This document shows positions 39,497-45,184 of a stretch of 45,184 nt of DNA, piece after piece. Position numbers and translations under genes: made by a program. The stretch covers positions 1-45,184 of the forward strand of contig CAKKRE010000072.1 in assembly GCA_919902505.1 (NCBI GenBank). The letters are read 5' to 3'. Numbering within the stretch: the stretch's first letter is position 1; each line of letters starts with the position of its first letter. The notes beneath the pieces were generated by a model that worked only from the letters and a program-made list of their open reading frames with translations, was not told where the DNA came from and ran no database searches. This stretch comes from Nitrospiraceae bacterium (GTDB taxonomy: Bacteria > Nitrospirota > Nitrospiria > Nitrospirales > Nitrospiraceae).

Positions 39497-40114
39497 ATGA
39501 AGAAACTGTGCGGACTGTTGATGATCGGCTTCCTCGCCACCATGGGAATCCTCGGGTGGTTCGGGTATCAGTCCTATAGCACCGGCTTTAGCGCCAAGGC
39601 CGAACCGAACGAGCTGGAGGTGCTGATCGCCAGACAACTCCGCCATCTGGCCATTCCGTATGAGAATCGGCAGCTCCGGAACCCGCTGCCCGTCACGCAG
39701 GAGCTGATGAAGGAGGCCCGTGCCCACTTCGCCGACCATTGCGCCTCGTGCCATGCCAACAACGGCAGCGGAGAGACCGTGATCGGCAAGAACGTTTATC
39801 CCAAAGCGCCGGACCTTCGCCTGCGGGACACGCAAACCATGTCCGACGGAGAATTGTTCTTCATCATTCAGAACGGCATTCGCTTCACCGCCATGCCCGG
39901 CTGGGGAACCGGCGATCCGGCGAAGGACAGCGGCAGCTGGCAACTGGTGCATTTCATCCGGCATCTACCCAGCCTGACCGAGGAAGAATTGCAGGAGATG
40001 GCCGGCTTGAATCCAAAGACTAAGAAAGAACTCCAGGAAGAAGCCCTGTTCGACCAGTTTCTGGGCGGGGACGATGCCGCAGCCTCCAAGGCCGCCGGCT
40101 CCCATCATCATTAA
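39497..40114 (+). CDS. Membrane-anchored cytochrome c
   Basis: A 205-residue protein with one N-terminal hydrophobic anchor or uncleaved signal (LCGLLMIGFLATMGILGWFG). A class I cytochrome c domain has heme site CASCH (C82, C85, H86) and a likely sixth ligand Met in FTAMPGWG. The order ARAHFADHCASCHANNG ... YPKAPDLRLRDT ... GELFFIIQNGIRFTAMPGWG ... SWQLVHFIRHLP is typical of mono-heme, periplasm-facing electron carriers. The C-terminus is a charged tail ending in SHHH. GGAAGG lies 10 bp before the ATG. A small secreted protein gene follows 22 bp later. Its redox partner is not indicated. Confidence 0.9.
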   Translation: MKKLCGLLMIGFLATMGILGWFGYQSYSTGFSAKAEPNELEVLIARQLRHLAIPYENRQLRNPLPVTQELMKEARAHFADHCASCHANNGSGETVIGKNVYPKAPDLRLRDTQTMSDGELFFIIQNGIRFTAMPGWGTGDPAKDSGSWQLVHFIRHLPSLTEEELQEMAGLNPKTKKELQEEALFDQFLGGDDAAASKAAGSHHH

Positions 40115-40136
40115 TTCGTCAACGAAAGGACGACCC

Positions 40137-40457
40137 GTGACATTCCTTCGACTCTTCATTGCCGCGTTCCTTCTGATCTGCGCCCCGGCCGTGGTGGCCG
40201 CCCACGGGAGCGGACAGCATGTGCTCGGCGTCGTGGCCGCCATCGACGCGACCCACATCGAGGTCAAGACGCCCAAGGGCCAGGTGGTGTCGGTGCGAAT
40301 CACGGACAAGACGCAATACAAGGTGCGGAACCTTCGCCGCCCGAAAAGTCCGCCGCAGGTGGGAGACCGTGTGGTCATCGAAGCGGAGAAGGGGACCGAC
40401 GGCCTGACCGCCACGGAAGTCCACTACTCGGACTCCAAACCCAAAGAGGCACAATAG
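40137..40457 (+). CDS. Secreted DUF5666-like small protein
   Basis: A 106-residue protein with a signal peptide (FIAAFLLICAPAVVAAHG). The mature part is all beta in appearance: GVVAAIDATHIEVKTPKGQV, VSVRITDKTQYKVRN, VGDRVVIEAEKGTDGLTATE. This is the pattern of DUF5666-type OB-like domains, which occur in periplasmic proteins. GTG at 40137 is supported by GAAAGGA 7 bp upstream. It follows the cytochrome c gene closely and is probably co-transcribed, perhaps as a metal- or heme-related accessory (inference). The stop TAG is overlapped by a repeat remnant (TAGCAGGCTGCG). Confidence 0.75.
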   Translation: MTFLRLFIAAFLLICAPAVVAAHGSGQHVLGVVAAIDATHIEVKTPKGQVVSVRITDKTQYKVRNLRRPKSPPQVGDRVVIEAEKGTDGLTATEVHYSDSKPKEAQ

Positions 40458-40620
40458 CAGGCTGCGTAAAAGTGGCCATCGTTATCTCCGTCGTTCGGCG
40501 CTCGCCTGCCTGAAAAGAGCGAGGGACGTTTCACGTCTGACGTTTTACGCTTCACTGTGCTACCAGCTATACGCCATTAGCCATACGCTCTGAGTCCCCG
40601 CGAGGGACGTTTCACGATTG
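40455..40620. repeat. Partial hairpin element F and short-repeat cluster
   Basis: TAGCAGGCTGCGTAAAAG copies the left end of element D, but the core is degraded. ACGTTTCACGTCTGACGTTT (40526 onward), a GCCATACGCTCT arm (about 40582-40593) and another ACGTTTCACG (40608-40617) follow. No gene is seen. Confidence 0.55.
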
Positions 40621-40631
40621 AAGAGAACCGT

Positions 40632-41090
40632 ATGCGAGTGTTTCAGTTACAGGGAAGCCAGCCCAGCACGAGCGGCAGCAACGGCCTGCGCCCCATTGTC
40701 ATGCGGGCACTGATCATGGGACTGGCCGTCTTTCTCGCCGTGACCATCGTGCCCGGCATCGAATCGGAAAACGTCGGCGCCGGTCTGGCAGCCGTCCTCG
40801 TGCTGACGGTGCTGAATACGCTCATCCGGCCTCTGCTCTACCTGCTGGCGCTCCCGCTGATCGTCGTCTCGCTGGGCCTGTTCATGGTGGTGATCAACGC
40901 CCTCCTGCTGCAACTGACCGCCGCCCTTGTCAAAGGCTTTACCGTGGTTGGATTCGGCGCGTCCTTCTGGGGCGCCCTCGTCATCAGCGTCGTGAGCAGC
41001 CTGCTCAACATGATCCTGGTGGTGGAACATACCCGCGTGGAACGGCACGATCATCCCCAGCGCCCACCCACGATCATCAACCCTGGCTAG
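40632..41090 (+). CDS. PF04020-type (phage holin family) membrane protein
   Basis: A 152-residue protein with four hydrophobic helices. The sequence RALIMGLAVFLAVTIVPGIE, GAGLAAVLVLTVLNTLIRPL, LYLLALPLIVVSLGLFMVVI, NALLLQLTAALVKGF and FWGALVISVVSSLLNMIL is the pattern of the mycobacterial 4TMS / phage holin 4_2 family (PF04020), with its N-T-L-I-R-P-L-L loop. Despite the family name most chromosomal members are not holins; the function is unknown. A GLRP basic cytoplasmic N-terminus of about 25 residues precedes helix one. The gene stands alone between two repeat-rich gaps. Confidence 0.85.
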   Translation: MRVFQLQGSQPSTSGSNGLRPIVMRALIMGLAVFLAVTIVPGIESENVGAGLAAVLVLTVLNTLIRPLLYLLALPLIVVSLGLFMVVINALLLQLTAALVKGFTVVGFGASFWGALVISVVSSLLNMILVVEHTRVERHDHPQRPPTIINPG

Positions 41091-41098
41091 CAGAGGAG

Positions 41099-41178
41099 AG
41101 CTGATAGCGTATGGCGTATAGCACAAACGGCGGGAGGCCCCATGGACCTTGCCATAAGCTATTGGCCATGTGCTCTTC
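41099..41178. repeat. AGCTGATAGC/GCCATACGCT-type repeat
   Basis: GCTGATAGCGTATGGCGTAT and CCATAAGCTATTGGCCATGT followed by GCTCTTC form inverted arms about 35 bp apart. Nothing else recognisable occurs in the gap to 41381. Confidence 0.6.
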
Positions 41179-41381
41179 AAATTCATGTGCTTCCTTGAGT
41201 TACCTTGATCCGGCTGCTACAATGCCGCCCGACGCTCGCCATTCACCGCCGAGAGCGCACAACCTATAACGAGCACCATGTTCCGAACATGCTGCGGGCC
41301 ATGACTCACAATCGGAGTCATCCATACCGGAACACCACCGGTAGCCCCCTGCGTAGCCGGCAACATCCTGCATAGAGGTCG

Positions 41382-43214
41382 ATGAGTCCTCCAGCCGAAT
41401 CAGAAAAAAAAACCGCCGCTGAAACGCATCTGCAACGCACCCTGACATCCGTCGTCAACGGCTTACCCGCCGATGCCGCCCTGGTCGCGATTTTCCACCA
41501 GGAGCAGGGACCGCTCACGACGCAGGTGCATCGCGGGTTCACCCCGCGCGATGTCCAATCGATCGTCCGCACGCTGTCCTCGCAGAAGGTGCTGACCTCC
41601 GTCCCCGTCGGCAACGATCCCGAAGCCTCACGCACCATGCGCCTTCGTCTGGTCACGCCAGGCGCCAAGTCGCTGCTGGGCGTGCCGCTGCGCCACCGTC
41701 AGCGCACCTTTGGCTTCTTGGTGATCGGACGGAAAGATAATGCCGTCTATGCCAAAAAAGACAAGACGATGCTGGAGCAGGCCGGCGACGACATTACCAA
41801 GGCGCTCGAACGGGACAGCCTCTTCGATCTCAACGTGCTGCTGAGCCGCCCGCTGGTCGTGCAAGAGCCGCAGCCGGTCATCGCGACCCCGGATGTCTAC
41901 AACGCACCGACCTCCCATGCGACCCCCGAGATCCAAGAAAAAATCGTCGTGCTGCTCAACGAACTGGGTCAGACCCTGGCCTTCGACCGCGCCTGGATCG
42001 GAGCCTATGACCCGCTTGCCGGCAATGTCGAAGTGCTCGGTATCGCCGGAGAACAAAAGACCGACCCGAAAGACCAGAAGAAAGATCTCAAAGCGGGCCA
42101 GCGCCTGACGCTCGACGCCTCCGCCGCCGGATGGGTGGTGCGCCACCGCAAGCCGCGTGTCGATCACGATCTCGCGTCGACTCAGGGCCGCTTCCTCGAT
42201 CACAAACATCTGTACAAAGACCGGTTCCAGTCGTCGCTGGTGCTCCCCTTCTTCCTGCGCGGCCAAGTCGGCGGCACCATCACACTGGCCTCGAAAGAAG
42301 CGGACCGTTTTGCAGTGACCGATGCGCGGTTGCTCGAGCCGATCAATCTCAAATTGGTGGACCTGCTCCAGGCTACCCCACCCGCAGCACCAGGCGCCGC
42401 CACAGCTGAAGGCGCGCCGGATTCCGAGGCAGGTTCAGCCGCGTTGATTTCGGCTGAACCGGTGATCAGAAAACAAGAACGGCAGGCGGCCATCGGAGAG
42501 TTCAGCGCTTTCCTCGCGACTGAAATCCGGGAACCGCTGGGTTCGATTCGGGCGCAGTTGGAAGAGGTCACGGCCGAGGGCATCCTCGACTTCGACCCGC
42601 AAACCCGTGTCGAGAACGCCATGCGGGATCTGATCCGCATCGAAGCGATTCTCAACGAAATCCTGGACTTCGCCAAACCACTCGACCTCATGCGTCGGCT
42701 TTGCCGCGTTCCGGAAATGGTCGAAAATGCGTTGACCGTGGTGGCGACGGAACTGGAAGCCACTCGCATCCAGGTGGTCAAAGAATATGCGGGGCTCCTC
42801 GCCCCGGTACGGGCCGACGAAGCCAAAATGCAGCAGGTCTTCCTCAGCATTTTCAAAAATGCGATCGAAGCCATGACCCCGGGCGGCATCCTGACCATCT
42901 CCATGAGCAACCAGCGGGCAGGACGACATCTGGAAGTCCAGATCCTGATCAAGAACAACGGGGCGCCGATTCCCCCCGAACATGTGGACAAGGTGTTCGA
43001 GCCGTTCTTTACGACGAAGCGGTCCGGCACCGGCCTGGGCCTCGCCACCGTGAAGAAAATCGTCGAGGAACATCAGGGCAGTATCGGCATTTCCGGCACA
43101 CCCGGCGAAGGGACCACAGTGACGATCCGTCTGCCCGGTGTCAGCCGAGGTCCGGCCCATCGGTATCGAGGGCGCGGACGCCGTCCGCCACGCAGACCAA
43201 CTGCCGCATCCTAA
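41382..43214 (+). CDS. GAF-domain histidine-kinase-like protein without the phospho-accepting His
   Basis: A 610-residue soluble protein. Two GAF-like regions occupy about residues 20-150 and 185-330 (AFDRAWIGAYDPLAGNVEVL; SSLVLPFFLRGQVGGTITLA). A dimerisation/phospho-acceptor-like helix follows, then an HATPase_c domain at about 450-590 with FKNAIEAM (N box), NNGAPIPP, FEPFFTTKRSGTGLGLATVK and GEGTTVTIRLP. The H-box that normally reads H-E-(I/L)-(R/K)-N-P-L is F-L-A-T-E-I-R-E-P-L: the His is Thr380. The G1-box Asp is Asn525. Both changes predict loss of normal autophosphorylation. No response regulator follows. It may sense a ligand and act as a scaffold. The C-terminal 25 residues are basic and Arg-rich. 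Confidence 0.88.
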   Translation: MSPPAESEKKTAAETHLQRTLTSVVNGLPADAALVAIFHQEQGPLTTQVHRGFTPRDVQSIVRTLSSQKVLTSVPVGNDPEASRTMRLRLVTPGAKSLLGVPLRHRQRTFGFLVIGRKDNAVYAKKDKTMLEQAGDDITKALERDSLFDLNVLLSRPLVVQEPQPVIATPDVYNAPTSHATPEIQEKIVVLLNELGQTLAFDRAWIGAYDPLAGNVEVLGIAGEQKTDPKDQKKDLKAGQRLTLDASAAGWVVRHRKPRVDHDLASTQGRFLDHKHLYKDRFQSSLVLPFFLRGQVGGTITLASKEADRFAVTDARLLEPINLKLVDLLQATPPAAPGAATAEGAPDSEAGSAALISAEPVIRKQERQAAIGEFSAFLATEIREPLGSIRAQLEEVTAEGILDFDPQTRVENAMRDLIRIEAILNEILDFAKPLDLMRRLCRVPEMVENALTVVATELEATRIQVVKEYAGLLAPVRADEAKMQQVFLSIFKNAIEAMTPGGILTISMSNQRAGRHLEVQILIKNNGAPIPPEHVDKVFEPFFTTKRSGTGLGLATVKKIVEEHQGSIGISGTPGEGTTVTIRLPGVSRGPAHRYRGRGRRPPRRPTAAS

Positions 43215-43393
43215 GCCCGGACTATTCATGAATCCCTGCTCCGGCGTCCGATCCTCTCGCCCGGCGGGGCTGTTCTCGTTCGGCCTCCTCGACGGACTGC
43301 CAGTACGCCTGCGTCGGCCTTACGGGCGAGAAACCCCGGCGGGCTTCGGTCTCGAACGCCTCGCGACGGCATTCATGAATAATCCGGGCTAAG
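43211..43393. repeat. Core hairpin element, copy H (reverse orientation)
   Basis: A 183-bp element with 26-bp inverted ends (three mismatches) beginning CTAAGCCCGGACTATTCATG on the left. The minus strand carries a variant core: TAAGGCCGACGCAGGCGTAC, CCGTCGAGGAGG, ACGAGAAC. The left end contains the TAA stop of the kinase-like gene (43212-43214). Confidence 0.75.
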
Positions 43394-43801
43394 CCCTGGT
43401 TCTTGTCCCGGCCCGACGAATCAGGTCAGGTCTCTGTTGGCCACCCTCTTTTGTGCGCCCACGTGCCCCTGAACCCCTTCTGAGGCACCGCAGGCTCCTC
43501 TATATCAGCCAGCGTGACGCCCGAATCCAGGTCATCTACCCGCATAGGCCGCGCACCCCTTTCCCGCGTCAGCGGCAGTTTGGGAGGGAGGGGCTGCTCC
43601 TGCGCGCGTCCCCACAATATCAATCAACGTGACGACCAAGGGCTATCCAACTGCGAGCATGGGCCGAGCACGCCGACGTTCTTCGCCTTCAAAGTGACAG
43701 GCGAGGTGAGCCTCCTCCTGCGCGCCTCCAACGAGGGCCTTCTGAGGCCGCGCGTTGCGCGAGCAAAGCAGGGCCCCTCCTCTACCGCCTCCCCTTTCTC
43801 C
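43394..43801. other. Intergenic stretch without a supported gene
   Basis: About 400 bp. A 65-codon minus-strand frame (43426-43623) has no recognisable family and is not called. At 43730 AACGAGGGCCTTCTGAGGCC followed by GCGCGTT repeats a block found at 36255, in both cases 72-76 bp before a TTGACA. Confidence 0.4.
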
Positions 43802-43830
43802 TTGACACGGCTTCTTCAGATAGCTAAGAT
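43802..43830 (+). promoter_or_regulatory. Sigma-70 promoter of the small secreted protein gene
   Basis: TTGACA (43802-43807), exactly 17 bp, then TAAGAT (43825-43830). Transcription would begin near 43838 and the start codon is at 43904, after AAAGGAG at 43890-43896. Confidence 0.7.
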
Positions 43831-43903
43831 TCCCGCACTCATCAGGCTTTTAACGTCTATAATCGACCACCATACTTTCACATTCTTTCAAAGGAGTAGG
43901 GGT

Positions 43904-44272
43904 ATGAAATTCGTGATCGGCAGCGTCGCGACCCTTGCAGGTGTATTGTTTATGTGTTCGATGGCCTCCGCGAATCCGGCCCTGTTGCCGAAGCACGAAG
44001 GTTATCCGATGAAGAACGACGGCAGCCCGGTGAACGGACAGCCGACAGCTAATGACCCAGGCCAGAAGGCTGGGGGGGGCGAGTCCACCCTGCTCAAGTC
44101 TGCTGATTCCTCCAGCAAGCATGCCGAACAGAAATTGGTGAAGTCGGACAACGCGCGAATCACCGAAGGCCAGGGCGCCGGCCGGTTACCGAACGTCCAG
44201 GGCCCGCAGATCAAGATTGAGCCACCGGTGACCTCTGCCACGAAAATCACTGGCGACCGTAAGATCGACTAG
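43904..44272 (+). CDS. Small secreted hypothetical protein
   Basis: A 122-residue protein with a signal peptide (MKFVIGSVATLAGVLFMCSM followed by ASA, cleavage before NPALLP). The mature part is hydrophilic and probably disordered: EGYPMKNDGSPVNGQPTAND, QKAGGGESTLLKSADSSSKH, KLVKSDNARITEGQGAGRLP. No family is recognised. It has a full set of expression signals, a consensus-like promoter, AAAGGAG ribosome site and a strong terminator, so it is likely well expressed as a single gene. Confidence 0.78.
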   Translation: MKFVIGSVATLAGVLFMCSMASANPALLPKHEGYPMKNDGSPVNGQPTANDPGQKAGGGESTLLKSADSSSKHAEQKLVKSDNARITEGQGAGRLPNVQGPQIKIEPPVTSATKITGDRKID

Positions 44273-44293
44273 TTTCCACTCGATAGAACGAAG

Positions 44294-44334
44294 ACGGGGC
44301 CGTTGTCTCACGACAACGGCCCCGTTTCTTTTTG
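44294..44334. terminator. Intrinsic terminator, probably serving both directions
   Basis: A perfect 13-bp stem ACGGGGCCGTTGT (44294-44306) / ACAACGGCCCCGT (44313-44325) with loop CTCACG, followed by TTTCTTTTT. It lies between the convergent secreted-protein and glycosylase genes. Confidence 0.93.
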
Positions 44335-44348
44335 TCCCATGATCGCCC

Positions 44349-44900
44349 CTACCGCTTCTTTCGACTTGAGCCGGCCTCCGTCTGCAATCGAAACCTCCAC
44401 GGTTTCGTCGCCCATTCCCCGGCATAGTCCACACCGATCCGCGGATAGGTTTTGAGGGCGTCTTGTGGCAACGAGTCCCCGCGATCCTCAAACCAGAGCG
44501 TGTCCCCGGCCGTGAGATCCCACCGATTCAATCGGCGATCGATGCCGAACGCACGGGTCAGCCGGCCCGGTCCATCGATGAGCGACCCGTTGCATTCCAC
44601 CGCCCGCAAAAGGACGGCTGACGGATAACCGTCCTGCTCGGTCACCACGTTCAACATCTCGTGCATCCCGTAGCAGAGATACACATAGGCCATTCCGGGC
44701 GGCCCGAAGAGCACCTCCGTTCTGGCCGTTCGTCCTTTCGACGCGTGGCAGGCCTTGTCCTCCGGACCAACGTAGGCCTCGACCTCGATGATCTTTCCGG
44801 CCATCAGCTTTCGCCCCTGCTCGCGTACCAGATACTTCCCAACCAACGAGCGGGCCACCTCAATGGTCGAGCGATCGAAATAGTCACGAAGAAGGATCAT
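44349..44900 (-). CDS. DNA-3-methyladenine glycosylase (AAG/MPG family)
   Basis: A 183-residue protein. It shows LRDYFDRSTIEVARSLVGKY, KIIEVEAYVGPEDKACHASK with the catalytic Glu and Tyr of the EAY motif, GRTARTEVLFGPPGMAYVYL, CYGMHEMLNVV, and AVLLRAVEC followed by DGPGRLTRAFGID. These are the signatures of the AAG/MPG fold that flips out and removes alkylated purines such as 3-methyladenine and hypoxanthine. The ATG at 44900 (MILLRDYF) matches the family start; the frame stays open to 45002 without a good ribosome site. The tail is basic (SSRKKR). It converges on the secreted-protein gene across the terminator. Confidence 0.93.
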   Translation of the reverse strand: MILLRDYFDRSTIEVARSLVGKYLVREQGRKLMAGKIIEVEAYVGPEDKACHASKGRTARTEVLFGPPGMAYVYLCYGMHEMLNVVTEQDGYPSAVLLRAVECNGSLIDGPGRLTRAFGIDRRLNRWDLTAGDTLWFEDRGDSLPQDALKTYPRIGVDYAGEWATKPWRFRLQTEAGSSRKKR

Positions 44901-45072
44901 GGCCGCTCCAACACACACGTATCTGAACCAGCTCGAATCGTAGATGTTGACAGCCTCCACTTTCAATCGATGCGAGGGCCGTACTAGGACTTCTCCTCTC
45001 ACAGCCTCTGTATCTGCCGATAGGCATCCGCTGCTCGCTCACCCATCCCGGACGCACCACGCGCGCCCCCGG

Positions 45073-45110
45073 CAAGGCCGCAGCCGACGGCAGCACCGGA
45101 GGCGTAGCGG
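45073..45110. repeat. Partial hairpin element G
   Basis: GGCAAGGCCGCAGCCGACGG and CACCGGAGGCGTAGCGG match the left half of the shared core. The right half is absent before the window ends. Confidence 0.5.
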
Positions 45111-45184
45111 CTGATCACTCAGATGTATCTAAAGGGCACCTCTATTAACCGCTAATTGAAGCCAGAAAAATCATGTCTCAAAAA

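Noticed and set aside
43426-43623. 65-codon minus-strand frame in the gap after the kinase-like gene
   Set aside because: No ribosome site, no recognisable family, and it lies in repeat-rich sequence; not enough to call a gene.

Overview
The window reads as about 45 kb of a GC-rich, gene-dense bacterial chromosome. My best guess for the source is Nitrospirota, Nitrospira-like. The basis is the gene content (a hopanoid-type HpnA epimerase beside a CruF-type carotenoid gene, CstA, RND efflux, cytochrome c) and the dispersed intergenic repeats. This is inference; no rRNA or other definitive marker is present.

Layout. 1-5.8 kb: the 3' part of asnS (no N-terminal half), a secreted repeat-tail protein, an Asp-box propeller lipoprotein, yajQ and cstA. 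5.9-10.1 kb: an accessory islet with a RelE/ParE toxin-antitoxin pair, a decayed IS5/IS427-type element, an interrupted gene remnant, an AAA+ DUF4143 ATPase and a second, apparently intact IS427-type element with a programmed -1 frameshift site. 10.1-11.7 kb: TfoX-like protein and an alpha/beta hydrolase. 11.8-17.3 kb: a six-gene minus-strand block that looks like a phosphonate (aminoethylphosphonate) head-group and lipid pathway: two-subunit phosphonopyruvate/sulfopyruvate decarboxylase, AEP-type transaminase, cytidylyltransferase, CDP-alcohol phosphotransferase and a flippase-like membrane protein. No PEP mutase is in the window. 17.4-18.5 kb: two tandem paralogous secreted proteins. 18.6-23.8 kb: TetR regulator, membrane fusion protein and RND pump.

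24-34.6 kb: mostly minus-strand single genes and short operons: SCP2 protein, a SpeD-like protein with an altered cleavage motif, flavin reductase, M50 protease with a DUF2167 protein, a second TA pair, FKBP isomerase with a DUF5924/DUF2914 protein, and several unknown conserved proteins. 34.7-36.1 kb: a second small islet with a frameshifted ParE toxin, its intact antitoxin, and a DUF6883/DUF4926 pair. 36.3-39.4 kb: an isoprenoid block (polyprenyl diphosphate synthase, HpnA, CruF-like). 39.5-45.2 kb: cytochrome c, small secreted proteins, a PF04020 membrane protein, a GAF histidine-kinase-like protein lacking its phospho-accepting His, and a 3-methyladenine DNA glycosylase.

The most unusual signal is non-coding. 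At least seven full copies (plus two partial) of a 120-200 bp hairpin-forming element sit mostly directly behind stop codons, often sharing TAG/CTAG with them. They share a core (AAGGCCGCAG...GAGGCGTAC...GTACGTTGAGG...GAGAACG.AGC), but their terminal inverted repeats and internal stems differ between copies while staying self-complementary. Two shorter dispersed repeat families (ACGTTTCAC-type and AGCTGATAGC/GCCATACGCT-type) occupy other intergenic gaps.
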